Assembly: GCA_028824715.1 (NCBI GenBank)
Contig: JAPPCV010000021.1
Location: 1-64,000 of the forward strand
Length of the DNA: 64,000 nucleotides
Direction: 5' to 3'
From: Boseongicola sp.
GTDB lineage: Bacteria > Pseudomonadota > Alphaproteobacteria > Rhodobacterales > Rhodobacteraceae
Below the pieces are notes generated by a model. The model was not told the origin of the DNA and did no database searches. It saw only the letters and a list, made by a program, of their open reading frames with translations. The number at the start of each line of letters is the position of its first letter. The stretch's first letter is position 1. The position numbers and the translations under genes were made by a program. Shown piece by piece: positions 26,729-35,510 of the stretch.

Positions 26729-27769
26729 CTATCCAGGCGGCCGCCGGAGCTCGGCTATCTTTTCGGCCAGTATGCTTCGTCGTCGATCGACATCGTTGAG
26801 AAGCTGGCTTCGCCGTTGTCGTTCATCGAAGACGCGGCTGCCGGTCTGGAACATGATGACGACAAGAAGAAGGATGCCGAGGTAGAGCTGCACCATGAAG
26901 GCGGGCGTTACGTTGAAGACCAGCCCCGTGTTCAGGAAGTTCACCGTCAGCGTTCCGATGGCCGCACCGATGACCCCGCCCTTGCCGCCAAGGATCGACA
27001 CTCCGCCGATGAAAGCCGCCACCGTCCCGGCCAGCAGGAGATATTGAAGCCCTAGCGCCTGCGCCGTGCCGGAACGCAAACCGATGATCACGCCGCCCAG
27101 ACCGGCGCAGAAGCCTGAGATGGCAAAGACGATGATCATCGGGCGTTGCAGCGAGATGCCCGATGCAAGGGCCTCTTTCCGGGCGCCTCCGATGGCATAG
27201 ATCTCACGGCCGTAACGCGTGAAGGTCATGAACAATCCTACGACGATGAACATCGCGATCACCAGAATCGAAGCGGGCGAGAAGTAGACAAGCATCTTTG
27301 TCGTGATGAAGTCGGGAATGCGGAAATCCGTCAGCATGACGGTCTTCTCCTCGGCTGCAAAGAGCGCGACGCCACGCAACAGCATGAGCGTGCCAACCGT
27401 CAGGACGATTGCGCGGATTCTCAAGTAGGCGATGAAATACCCCTGGATTGCACCGATGGTGGTGGAAATCGCCAACGCCAGGAGGAGCGCATTGATGGCC
27501 CCCCAGTCGTCCGTGAACCGCACGGTGATCACGGCGGCCAGTGCTGCGTTGGAGCCTATGGAAAGGTCAATCTCGCCAGCAATGATGCAAAGCGTCAACG
27601 CCAGTCCAACCAGGCCAAGAACGGCAAACCGTTCCATGATCGCGAACCCGGTGCGATGCGTGAAGAACAGCGGCTCCGTGATCGCGAAGAAAGTGAAGAC
27701 GCCGACAGCCAGCAGGATGGCGAAGCTCAGGTCGGGATTGTCCGTGACCAAGTGTTTGATGCGTTCCAT
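26729..27769 (-). CDS. Sugar ABC transporter permease (RbsC-like), second subunit
   Basis: 346 residues with about 9-10 hydrophobic segments and the RbsC/AraH-type signature region GEIDLSIGSNAALAAVIT near residue 65, plus GGVSILGGKGGVIGAAIGTL, the loop that contacts the ATPase. It is a membrane subunit for uptake of a sugar or polyol. It starts 9 bp after the upstream permease stop. The C-terminus carries an unusual charged extension of about 35 residues (SRVFDERQRRSQLLNDVDRR). Confidence 0.92.
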   Translation of the reverse strand: MERIKHLVTDNPDLSFAILLAVGVFTFFAITEPLFFTHRTGFAIMERFAVLGLVGLALTLCIIAGEIDLSIGSNAALAAVITVRFTDDWGAINALLLALAISTTIGAIQGYFIAYLRIRAIVLTVGTLMLLRGVALFAAEEKTVMLTDFRIPDFITTKMLVYFSPASILVIAMFIVVGLFMTFTRYGREIYAIGGARKEALASGISLQRPMIIVFAISGFCAGLGGVIIGLRSGTAQALGLQYLLLAGTVAAFIGGVSILGGKGGVIGAAIGTLTVNFLNTGLVFNVTPAFMVQLYLGILLLVVIMFQTGSRVFDERQRRSQLLNDVDRRRSILAEKIAELRRPPG

Positions 27770-27778
27770 TGTTGCCTC

Positions 27779-28855
27779 CTATTCCACGGCCCGGCTGCCG
27801 CGGCGCACAAGGGCGAAGACGATGATGGAGAAGACGATCATCAGGCCCACGGCAAGCACCCGTGCGCCCGAGTTGAACCCGTTCAGGACCATCATGTTGT
27901 CGATGCTTGAAATGAAGATCGCGCCGAGCGACGTACGCAGCGTCGAGCCATATCCGCCCATTATCGAATTGCCGCCGACCATGACAATGGCAATGACCAT
28001 GATGGTCATGTCGCCGGACGAGCCGAACTCGGACGAGAAATAGTTCACATGAGCGGACGAGACCTGGCCCGAGAACGCCACCGCAACGAAGGCCGCGCAC
28101 AGGCTGGCGATGATGCAGCACTTGATCGCCATGCCGAAGTTCTCGTGGCCCGTGGCGCGACCGGCCGCCCGATTGGCGCCTACCAGATAGACTTGACGGC
28201 CAAACGTGGTGTAGCGCAGCGTCAGCTCCGCCACGACCGCGATGATGATGAAGGCCACGGTGATGTTCGGAATGTCGCCGACGAAAGACCCGGTCCCCAG
28301 CCATTCGGCCCCATGCGGGCGGCGGTAGCTTACGACAAGGTTGTCCGACCACCAGGACCCGATCCCGAAGAACAGGCCCGCAGCGCCAAGCGTGACGACG
28401 ATCGGGTTGCCGCCGAGCCCGATCAGTGCACCCTGCAACGCGCCGGCGACCGTCGCAATGATCAACGTGGCCGCAATGGCGACAAGGAATGTCGTCATCA
28501 GGGCAAGGGTCGCCGGATCTCCCTCGGCCGGACCCCATTGGTTCCACTCCGCCCCCATCAGCGTTGCGAAGCAAATGATCGAAAGTGCCGCGATCTCCTT
28601 CATCGACAACAGGAAGAAATTGCCGCTGAGGGTCACGAAGGTCAGCCCGATGGCCATGATCCCGACCAACGCGGCGTCCCGGATGATCGTCTTGACATTG
28701 AACCATGTGAGGAAGTCATCGGTGAGAACCGCTCCCGCCAAGAACACGAACAGGAACAGCCCCACCATTGCGATCACCAATGGCGAATAGTCCCTGCGAA
28801 TGCGCTGAACGAAGTTGAGACCGTCACCCGAAACTGCAGTTGCGTCGGTCATCAC
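27779..28855 (-). CDS. Sugar ABC transporter permease (RbsC-like), first subunit
   Basis: 358 residues, multi-spanning. The signature VTLSGNFFLLSMKEIAALSI corresponds to the RbsC segment that usually reads IDLSVG, here altered. The C-terminal coupling region reads VMVGGNSIMGGYGSTLRTSLG. Two different permeases imply a heterodimeric channel. It overlaps the ATPase gene by 4 bp (ATGA). Confidence 0.9.
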   Translation of the reverse strand: MMTDATAVSGDGLNFVQRIRRDYSPLVIAMVGLFLFVFLAGAVLTDDFLTWFNVKTIIRDAALVGIMAIGLTFVTLSGNFFLLSMKEIAALSIICFATLMGAEWNQWGPAEGDPATLALMTTFLVAIAATLIIATVAGALQGALIGLGGNPIVVTLGAAGLFFGIGSWWSDNLVVSYRRPHGAEWLGTGSFVGDIPNITVAFIIIAVVAELTLRYTTFGRQVYLVGANRAAGRATGHENFGMAIKCCIIASLCAAFVAVAFSGQVSSAHVNYFSSEFGSSGDMTIMVIAIVMVGGNSIMGGYGSTLRTSLGAIFISSIDNMMVLNGFNSGARVLAVGLMIVFSIIVFALVRRGSRAVE

Positions 28856-30378
28856 GCTCTCTCCGACACGGAAATGCCCGCTTCGCGGAACGGATCGGTG
28901 ATCTGCTCAAGAATGTTGGCCGAAGTCATCTCGTCCAGATGCAATTCGCCGACCTCGACCCCGCGATAGAAGCTGAGGACCCGGTCCGGCAAGTTGGTGA
29001 TTTCCTGGATGTCGGTCGAGGCGACGACGATGGCGGCACCCTGGTCCGCCAGGTCGCGGAGGATCTGGTAAATCTCGGCTCGCGCGCCGACGTCCACGCC
29101 TCGCGTGGGCTCGTTCACGAGAATCACCCTGGGCGAGACCGACAGCCACTTTCCGAGCGCGACCTTCTGCTGGTTGCCGCCTGACAGAACCCCGGCCTCC
29201 TGCGGCAAGCGCGTTGGGTCCACGGTGAACTTGATGGCATTCTCCGTCGTCGAGGCCCGCTCCTTGGCACCGTTCAGCAATCCGTTGATCGAGATCGTTT
29301 CAAGCGACGGGGCCGACAGGTTCTCCATGATCGGGCGACCAAGGAAGAGCCCGTCGCGCTTTCGATCCTCGGAACAGTAGGCAATGCAGCGTCGGATGGC
29401 GTCCCTTGGGCGCGCGGGCAGGAATTCCTCGCCATTGTAGTACAACTTCCCGCCGCGTGACCTGGTGGATCCGGCCATGGCCCCAAGGATTTCAGAGGTC
29501 CCCGACCCGAGCTGCCCTGCAAGGCCCAGGATTTCCCCTGGGTACACGTCGAAACTGATGGGATCGAGAATGCCGTCCGGCCAGAGACCCCGCACCTCCA
29601 GGATGGGGGCTTTGCGCGTGACCGGCCTGCGGTCCGGGTACATGTCTCCAAGCTCGAATCCCAACATGAGCTCAACGAGAGAGTTGACATCCATGTCCGT
29701 CGCCGCGCGGGGGGCTTGGCTTTCGCCGTCCCGCAACACCGTGATCCGGTCGCTGACCTTGAAGATCTCGTCCATGCGGTGGCTGACGTAGATCACGGAC
29801 TTCCCGCGGTCCTTCAAGCGTTTCACCATGTTCAGGATACGGATGGAATCCGTCTCGCCCAGTGCCGCCGTGGGCTCGTCAAGGATCAAGACCTGCGGGT
29901 TGTGCGCAAACAGGCGCGCCACCTCGACCAGATGCTGTTCACCGACGGAAAGCCGGTTCGTGGCACGCATCGGGTTGACATGCCCGAGCCCCACCTCTTC
30001 CAGGAAAGGCTTTGCCTTTCTCGCGAGAATGCCCTTCGAGGCAATCCGGGGGACGCCGTCGCCCGCCAGGAAAATGTTCTCGGCCACGCTCATCGTCGGG
30101 ATGAGGCTCAGTTCCTGCTGCGCAATGGCGATGCCGGCATGTTCGGCGGCGGTTGGCCCGCTGAAGCGGCGGACTTCGCCGTCGTAGAAGTACTCGCCCG
30201 TGAAACCGGTGTCAAAACCGCCGATGATCTTTACCAGCGTGGACTTTCCGGCGCCGTTTTCGCCAACCAGCCCCATGACTTCGCCACGTCCGATCTCGAA
30301 GCTCGCGCTCTTCAGCGCCTGAATGGCACCATAGTCGCGGCTGACGTTTGAGAGCCGAAGAAGCATCCGTTCCGCCAT
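28852..30378 (-). CDS. Sugar ABC transporter ATP-binding protein (RbsA/MglA-like)
   Basis: 508 residues with two fused nucleotide-binding domains, as in carbohydrate importers of the CUT2 class. Domain 1 has Walker A GENGAGKST, signature LSVGEQHLVEVAR and Walker B LILDEPTAALGE. Domain 2 has a degenerate Walker A (GQLGSGTSEI), signature LSGGNQQKVALGKW and VILVNEPTRGVDVGAR, where Asn replaces the usual Asp before Glu. Asymmetry with one weak site is normal for the class. It is separated from the binding-protein gene by 273 bp containing a strong hairpin and a dispersed repeat. Confidence 0.93.
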   Translation of the reverse strand: MAERMLLRLSNVSRDYGAIQALKSASFEIGRGEVMGLVGENGAGKSTLVKIIGGFDTGFTGEYFYDGEVRRFSGPTAAEHAGIAIAQQELSLIPTMSVAENIFLAGDGVPRIASKGILARKAKPFLEEVGLGHVNPMRATNRLSVGEQHLVEVARLFAHNPQVLILDEPTAALGETDSIRILNMVKRLKDRGKSVIYVSHRMDEIFKVSDRITVLRDGESQAPRAATDMDVNSLVELMLGFELGDMYPDRRPVTRKAPILEVRGLWPDGILDPISFDVYPGEILGLAGQLGSGTSEILGAMAGSTRSRGGKLYYNGEEFLPARPRDAIRRCIAYCSEDRKRDGLFLGRPIMENLSAPSLETISINGLLNGAKERASTTENAIKFTVDPTRLPQEAGVLSGGNQQKVALGKWLSVSPRVILVNEPTRGVDVGARAEIYQILRDLADQGAAIVVASTDIQEITNLPDRVLSFYRGVEVGELHLDEMTSANILEQITDPFREAGISVSERA

Positions 30379-30466
30379 CAGGCCTCGCGCAGGGGACTGT
30401 CGCGCTCAGGCGACAGGGGATTGCGCGCTCCTTGCTGACAGGGGTGACCGGAGCCCCCAGGTTTCC

Positions 30467-30554
30467 CGCATTGGGGCCAGGAACCGGCCTTCGGTCGCGA
30501 AGCAGGGACGTTGGTCCGAGGCTTGGCCGAGAAGCCGTCGCATTTGTGCGATGG
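30467..30554 (+). repeat. Dispersed structured repeat, copy A
   Basis: 88 bp matching the complement of 47891-47975 with about six substitutions and one 3-bp gap; weaker similarity extends outward on both sides to about 115 bp. It contains successive short hairpins: GGCCAG-GAA-CCGGCC, CTTCG-GTCG-CGAAG, and CCGTCGCA-N4-TGCGATGG in the other copy's form. It sits between the genes for binding protein and ATPase. Confidence 0.75.
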
Positions 30555-30611
30555 AGTGTTCACCGTCCCCTTCCTCATCCAGTCGGGACACTCTTGTTCT
30601 TAGCGGGAATC

Positions 30612-30635
30612 GGGCGCCCCTGGCTAGGGGCGCCC
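30612..30635 (-). terminator. Strong intercistronic hairpin after the binding-protein gene
   Basis: GGGCGCCCCT-N4-AGGGGCGCCC, a perfect 10-bp stem with a 4-base loop, 17 bp beyond the binding-protein stop and before the ATPase gene. There is no T-run, so it is more likely a partial terminator or mRNA-stabilising stem that keeps binding-protein levels above those of the membrane subunits. Confidence 0.6.
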
Positions 30636-30651
30636 TGCTGGTCGCGTGAAT

Positions 30652-31686
30652 CTAGCCGCCCCAGGCACCCGAGCAAAGCTCGTCAATGCCATATAGCTTC
30701 CCGTCATATCCGCGGAGCGCAACGGTCTCTATGTTGGTCGCGGTCACGGCCGGGTTCGGCGTGAAGTTGATGTAGTTCTCCAGCTCCCCGGTCTCGAGAT
30801 ATTCCTCGACCATCTTGATTGCGAGCTGGCCTTCGTGCAGGGGGGACTGAAGCGTCGTGCCGAACTGCTTGCCCTCTTCTATCAACTGCTTGTCGCCGTT
30901 GCAGACGGTACCGACGGCGATCACGTCTTCACCCATGACGTAGCCAGCTTCCTCCAGTGCCTTGATGCCCCCGGTCAGGATCGCGTCGTCCATGCCGTAG
31001 ACAAAGTGGATGCCTTCGTCGCGCAGCGCCGCGATCGCCTTTGCGGCGCCCTTGTAGCCGTTGGCCTGGCCGAAGCCTTCATCAACGTCTCCGATGATGT
31101 TCAGGTCGGAACCGGCGACCGCTTCCTTGAATGCGTTGATGGACAGGCCGTAGCCGCCATAGCTGTGCGGATAGCTCAGCACGAGAACGTTGAAGCCTTC
31201 GCCACCGGCAGCCTTCTTTGCGGCGGCAGCCTCACGCATCATGTAGCCGGCGTTCCGCGCACGCAGGCGATCATCGGGGCCAGCGTAGCCAAATATGTAC
31301 TGCTTGTCCTGCTCGTTGGGGAGCTGGTTGATCTTCAGGACCGGAACGCCCGTCCGGGAAAGCGCACGCAGCGACCCAAGGCCCGCGACGGCGTCAGACG
31401 GCCACCAGATGAAGACGTCCGGCAAGACGCCAGCGGCAAGAACCTGCTGAACCTGCTGATCCTGCTCGGCCTGGTTGAACTGGTTCTCGAACACCTGGAT
31501 GTCAAAGCCCTTCAACTCGGCGGTATCCTTGATGCCCCTGATGAACCGGCCGATATAGGCCTCGCCGGCAGGGCCATTGAACGAGATGATCGACGGCTTG
31601 TCTTGCGCGAGCGATGCGGCCGCCGTGACTCCCAGGGCCATTGCACCGACCATCATGTTGCGTATCATCTTTCCCGAATATGTCAT
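30652..31686 (-). CDS. Sugar ABC transporter periplasmic binding protein (RbsB-like)
   Basis: 344 residues with a Sec signal peptide (MIRNMMVGAMALGVTAAASLAQD). The mature part has the type-I periplasmic binding fold of CUT2 importers: SIISFNGPAGEAYIGRFIRG, DVFIWWPSDAVAGLG, FGYAGPDDRLRARNAGYMM, HFVYGMDDAILTGGIKALEEAGY and GTTLQSPLHEGQLAIKMVEEY. First gene of the importer operon. The substrate is unknown; the divergent dehydrogenase suggests a sugar alcohol or related sugar. An inner ATG (MIRNMM) is an alternative start. Confidence 0.92.
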   Translation of the reverse strand: MTYSGKMIRNMMVGAMALGVTAAASLAQDKPSIISFNGPAGEAYIGRFIRGIKDTAELKGFDIQVFENQFNQAEQDQQVQQVLAAGVLPDVFIWWPSDAVAGLGSLRALSRTGVPVLKINQLPNEQDKQYIFGYAGPDDRLRARNAGYMMREAAAAKKAAGGEGFNVLVLSYPHSYGGYGLSINAFKEAVAGSDLNIIGDVDEGFGQANGYKGAAKAIAALRDEGIHFVYGMDDAILTGGIKALEEAGYVMGEDVIAVGTVCNGDKQLIEEGKQFGTTLQSPLHEGQLAIKMVEEYLETGELENYINFTPNPAVTATNIETVALRGYDGKLYGIDELCSGAWGG

Positions 31687-31740
31687 TGCGTCCTCCGTTC
31701 AGGAATTTAGACGAGTCCTTTTCGCCGCAGGGAGCATTTC

Positions 31741-31806
31741 AAATTGCGCAAACGTAGTATTCCGCAATTTGGTCCATTATAGACAAAATTAGTCCATATT
31801 GGGCAA
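31741..31806 (-). promoter_or_regulatory. Promoter and operators of the sugar importer operon
   Basis: On the minus strand TTGCCC (31801-31806) and TATAAT (31776-31781) form a -35/-10 pair with a 19-bp spacer. AAATTGCG (31741-31748) and CGCAATTT (31763-31770) form an 8-bp inverted repeat with a 14-bp gap, just downstream of the likely start site, a classic repressor position. GTCCAT occurs twice, exactly 20 bp apart (31772 and 31792). The region is markedly AT-rich. A plausible target of the winged-helix / binding-domain regulator. Confidence 0.45.
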
Positions 31807-31884
31807 AATCTGCCTCTGACTGACATGCGCATCGCGCTACCCTTCTGCATGTTACCGAAGAGACGTGCCTTGGGAGGACGCAAG

Positions 31885-32694
31885 ATGGATACGCAACGAC
31901 TCGCCGGAAAGAACATCCTGATTACGGGTGCTGCACAAGGCATGGGGGCCGCGAACGCGGAGTTTTTTGCGCAGCAAGGCGCGAACGTCTGCATCGGCGA
32001 CCTCAACTTTGAAGGCGTTCAGGCAGTGGCTGGACGCATCAATGCCGCCGGCAACGGCCAGGCGGTGGCTGTCAGGATGGACGTCACGAGCCGCGAAGAC
32101 AACGCGGCGGCCGTTGCAAGTACCGTCGAATCCTTCGGGTCGATCAATGTCGCCCTTCTGAATGCCGGCGTGAACAAGCCCCGCATGTTCATGGACATCG
32201 ACGAAGACAACTGGGACATGATAATGAACATCAACGCCAAGGGCGTTCTCCTAGGCATGCAAGAGGCGGCCCGACAGATGATCGCCCAGGGCCCGATGGA
32301 CGACCATCCGTACAAGATCATCCCCGTTGGCTCGATCGTCTCGCGCACGGCGTTTCTGGACGTCGTTCCCTACTGCTGTTCGAAATACGCCGTTCTGGCC
32401 ATGATCATCGGCGGCGCCAAGGCTCTTTGGGAGCACAAGATCACCGTCAACGGATATGGCCCGGGCGTCGTGAAGACAGAGCTCTGGGAGCAGCTTGACA
32501 AGGACCTCGTTGAGATCGGCATGTTCGAGGAAGAGGGCCAGTCGATGGACCACCTCGCCAACACCATGATCCTGATGAAGAAGCTTTCAACGCCCGACGA
32601 CGTGAAGGGCACGGCCGCGTTCCTTTGCTCAAACGAAAGCGACTACATGACAGGCCAGCTCATCATGATCGACGGCGGCATGATCATGCAGTAG
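31885..32694 (+). CDS. Short-chain dehydrogenase/reductase
   Basis: 269 residues of the classical SDR family: NAD(P) motif ILITGAAQGMGAANAEFFAQ, DMDVTS-like VRMDVTS, NAGVNKP, the catalytic Ser in IPVGSIVSR, and Tyr/Lys in VVPYCCSKYAVLAM (Y-x3-K). The acidic residue after the second strand (IGDLN) favours NAD. ATG 31885 follows GGGAGGACGCAAG; the in-frame ATG at 31825 lacks a site. It is divergent from the sugar importer and probably oxidises the imported polyol or sugar. Confidence 0.9.
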   Translation: MDTQRLAGKNILITGAAQGMGAANAEFFAQQGANVCIGDLNFEGVQAVAGRINAAGNGQAVAVRMDVTSREDNAAAVASTVESFGSINVALLNAGVNKPRMFMDIDEDNWDMIMNINAKGVLLGMQEAARQMIAQGPMDDHPYKIIPVGSIVSRTAFLDVVPYCCSKYAVLAMIIGGAKALWEHKITVNGYGPGVVKTELWEQLDKDLVEIGMFEEEGQSMDHLANTMILMKKLSTPDDVKGTAAFLCSNESDYMTGQLIMIDGGMIMQ

Positions 32695-32777
32695 TGCGGG
32701 CGCGCCGAGGCGCAAGGCGTGCCGGACAGGGATGTTGGCGCTCCAGTCGAGGCGTCGCAAGCAAGGGTGCGCGGAGG

Positions 32778-33689
32778 TCAGGCCGACTTGCGTCGCGGCT
32801 TCAGAGGTTCCGTCCGTGCCAGGCGCAGCAGGTATGCCATGAACGGCCGGTTCGTGTCCCTGTCACGCGTCGCCGCATAGAGCCGCCGCGTGATGCCGTT
32901 CTCGGTCAACGGCCGGGTCACGTAGTCGGAATCAAGCTTCACGTCCCGCAACACCCAGTCGGGAAGGACGGCGACACCCCGGTTTGACGCCACGAGCAGC
33001 AAGATTACCGCCGTCAGTTCCACCTGCCGCACCGCACGAGGTTCGACCTTTGCAGGCAGGAGCAATTCCGTGAATGCGTCAAGCCTGGATCGATCCACCG
33101 GATAGGTGATCAGGGTCTCGTCGCGAAAGTCGTCAGCGACGACAAAGTCCTTGGCGGCAAGCGGATGGTTCGATGACGCAACGAAGACCGGCTCATAGTC
33201 GAAGAGTGCCGAAAAGTCGATTCCGTCCAGGCTTTCCGGATCCGACGAGACGACAACGTCCACGTCCTCGCGCTGAAGCGCCGGCAATGCCTCGAAGGCA
33301 AGGCCCGGGCGAATGTCCACGTCCACGTCAGGCCATGCCCGGCGAAACTGTTCCAGAACCGGGAAGAGCCATTCGAAGCACGCGTGGCACTCGATCGCGA
33401 TATGCAGCCTTCCGGACCGTCCCTGCCGCAGGTTGCGAAAGTCCTCCTCCAGAGCCTCCACCTCGGGAAGGACCCTTTCGGCAAGCTTCAGGAACCGCAT
33501 GCCCGCAGCGGAGAGCCGCAACGGCTTGGTGCGACGCACGAAGAGTTCGACGCCAGCCTGATCCTCGAGTCCCTTCACCTGATGGCTGAGGGCGGACTGG
33601 GTGATGTTCATCTGGTCCGCAGCCCGCGCCAGACCCCCTGCGTCGTTGATCGCCTTGATCGTGCGGAGATGGCGCAACTCGAAGTGCAT
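32778..33689 (-). CDS. metR: LysR-family regulator, MetR-like
   Basis: 303 residues: N-terminal LysR helix-turn-helix (LRHLRTIKAINDAGGLARAADQMNITQSALSHQVKGLE) and a substrate-binding effector domain. The run HLRTI.AI...G.L..AA..L..TQSALSHQ.K.LE is typical of MetR, which responds to homocysteine and activates methionine genes. It is divergent from metF with 92 bp between the starts, as for metR-met pairs elsewhere, and a dyad lies in that space. The name is inferred from motif and context. Confidence 0.75.
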   Translation of the reverse strand: MHFELRHLRTIKAINDAGGLARAADQMNITQSALSHQVKGLEDQAGVELFVRRTKPLRLSAAGMRFLKLAERVLPEVEALEEDFRNLRQGRSGRLHIAIECHACFEWLFPVLEQFRRAWPDVDVDIRPGLAFEALPALQREDVDVVVSSDPESLDGIDFSALFDYEPVFVASSNHPLAAKDFVVADDFRDETLITYPVDRSRLDAFTELLLPAKVEPRAVRQVELTAVILLLVASNRGVAVLPDWVLRDVKLDSDYVTRPLTENGITRRLYAATRDRDTNRPFMAYLLRLARTEPLKPRRKSA

Positions 33690-33719
33690 GATCCAGCCTC
33701 ATAATCTTTGTGAATATTA

Positions 33720-33740
33720 TGAAATTGTCTCACAATTTGA
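33720..33740. promoter_or_regulatory. Dyad in the metR-metF divergent region
   Basis: TGAAATTGT-CTC-ACAATTTGA: 9-bp arms with one mismatch, 31 bp from the regulator start and 42 bp from metF. The outer TGAA is compatible with the MetR half-site, and T-N11-A spacing fits LysR-type proteins. Likely operator for both genes. Confidence 0.5.
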
Positions 33741-33781
33741 CTCGTGGCACAAGATGCCCGACCCAAAGGATTCCCGAGCCA

Positions 33782-34651
33782 ATGTCCCTCCCCGGCCTTT
33801 CATTCGAGTTCTTCCCGCCCCATGGAGTCCAGGCATCATTCCGGCTTTGGCAAGCCGTGAGCGAACTTGCCCCTCTGGACCCTGACTTTGTCTCCGTGAC
33901 CTTCGGCGCCGGCGGCGCCGATCACGGTCTGACGCTTGACACGGTCAAGGCGATCAAGCGACGCTTCAATCTCGTTGTTGCGGCACACCTGACCTGCTGC
34001 AACGCGACGCGCGAGGAAACGCTGGCAGTCGCCGAATCCTATTCTGCCGCTGGCATCAGCGAGATCGTCGCATTGAGAGGCGACCCGCCGACCGGCACCG
34101 GCACGTTCCGACCCCATCCTGACGGTTTCGAGGACAGTTGCGCGCTGATCTCGGCGCTTGCAGGACTGAACAGGTTCAGCATACGCGCCAGCGCCTATCC
34201 CGACCCGCATCCCGAAGCGGCCGGGCCGGGTGCAGATGTCGAGTGGCTGAAGCGCAAGGTTGACGCCGGTGCGACGTCAGCGATCACCCAGTTCTTTTTC
34301 GAGGCGGAAAGCTACTTCCGCTTTCGTGACGCCTGCGACGCTGCCCGCATCGACGTGCCGATCATCCCCGGCATCCTGCCCATCGAGGACTGGACGCGGA
34401 TGAAGAGATTCGCGAGACGCTGCGGCGCACATGTTCCCGCATGGCTGGCGGACGCCTTCGAAGTCGCGCTTCGCGACGACCGCCATGATCTCCTGGCGAT
34501 TTCCGTATGCACGGAACTCTGCAGCGACCTGTTGGATGGCGGTGCCGAGAACCTGCATTTCTATACGCTCAACAAGCCGCATCTGACCAAGGAAGTGATC
34601 CGCGCGCTTAGAACCGTGCCGGCAGCAGCCAGCCTTCGCTACGTGGCCTGA
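33782..34651 (+). CDS. metF: 5,10-methylenetetrahydrofolate reductase
   Basis: 289 residues, FAD enzyme supplying 5-methyl-THF for methionine synthesis. Family motifs: SFEFFPPHG with the catalytic Glu, DPDFVSVTFGAGG, AHLTCCNATREE, EIVALRGDPP, RASAYPDPHPEA and AGATSAITQFFFEAESYFRF. The C-terminus NLHFYTLNKPHLTKEVIRAL is canonical. ATG 33782 follows AAGGATTC; an in-frame ATG at 33710 would lie across the operator region. Probably activated by the divergent MetR-like regulator. Confidence 0.94.
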   Translation: MSLPGLSFEFFPPHGVQASFRLWQAVSELAPLDPDFVSVTFGAGGADHGLTLDTVKAIKRRFNLVVAAHLTCCNATREETLAVAESYSAAGISEIVALRGDPPTGTGTFRPHPDGFEDSCALISALAGLNRFSIRASAYPDPHPEAAGPGADVEWLKRKVDAGATSAITQFFFEAESYFRFRDACDAARIDVPIIPGILPIEDWTRMKRFARRCGAHVPAWLADAFEVALRDDRHDLLAISVCTELCSDLLDGGAENLHFYTLNKPHLTKEVIRALRTVPAAASLRYVA

Positions 34652-34909
34652 AGGCGGTGCGGCCACCCTCTGGCGGACCGCGCGGCGATTCCCGCCATGC
34701 CTCGGGACGGCGTTCGCCGGCCAGATGAAGAGGCCAGACCCGATCGGACCGGCGAGCGAAAGGCTCCCGGCATGTCACCCGGGCAGGTCTCACGGGATCG
34801 TGCACTGTCACAAATTTGAGGTGACTTTCGGGTCATCAACTCCTATGGTGCCGACAAGAATGGCCGTGAAGGCCATCAACGAGGCAACAGTCATATGAGG
34901 GCAGATCTG

Positions 34910-35464
34910 ATGAAATCCATTCCCCGTCGCACCCTGCTATCGGGTGCTGCAGCAACACTTGCCTTGTCTGCCTGCAGCAGTGGCGGCCGCAGCGGCGCCG
35001 CCAAGGTCGACGCGCGCGCAGATGCTGCGCTTGCGTTCATTGATTCGAACCATCCAGACACAAGGGAACTCCGCGAAAAGGCCGCTGGAATGCTGGTCAT
35101 GCCCTTGGTGACGGAAGCGAGCTTCTTTTATGGCGGTGCCTACGGACGTGGCGCGCTCAGGATCGATGGCGCCACCGTGGACTATTATTCGGCGACACAG
35201 GCAAGCTTTGGGCTCCAGGCAGGCGCGCAACAATACGCGCATATCCTGTTCTTCATGACGGAAGAGGCGCTCTCGGGATTCCGCGCATCGCAGGGTTGGG
35301 CTGCAGGTGCGGACATCGAATACGTTTCCAAGGACATCGGCGGCAACATTGCCGCCGAAACCACGACCGCTCTCGCCCCGATTATCGGCATTGTGTTCGG
35401 TCAGGCCGGCCTTCTCGCAGGAGCTTCCGTAACAGGCACGAAGTACACGCGGATAGTTCCCTGA
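34910..35464 (+). CDS. YSC84-like lipoprotein
   Basis: 184 residues from ATG 34910 (GAGGGCAGATCTG upstream); ATG 34895 is an alternative. The leader SIPRRTLLSGAAATLALSAC has a lipobox LSAC, with twin arginines that could direct Tat export. The rest matches the YSC84/SYLF (DUF500) fold: KAAGMLVMPLVTEASFFYGG, GRGALRIDG, YYSATQASFGLQAGAQ. SYLF domains bind lipids in eukaryotes; the bacterial role is unknown. It ends 46 bp from the convergent dehydrogenase. Confidence 0.85.
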   Translation: MKSIPRRTLLSGAAATLALSACSSGGRSGAAKVDARADAALAFIDSNHPDTRELREKAAGMLVMPLVTEASFFYGGAYGRGALRIDGATVDYYSATQASFGLQAGAQQYAHILFFMTEEALSGFRASQGWAAGADIEYVSKDIGGNIAAETTTALAPIIGIVFGQAGLLAGASVTGTKYTRIVP

Positions 35465-35510
35465 CCTGCACCATTCGCCGCCAAGTGCAGCGAACGCAGA
35501 AACCCGACTT

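Noticed and set aside
33690-33781. SAM riboswitch upstream of metF
   Set aside because: The space is only 92 bp, shared with a divergent gene, and is occupied by a DNA dyad; no riboswitch-like pairing pattern was seen.
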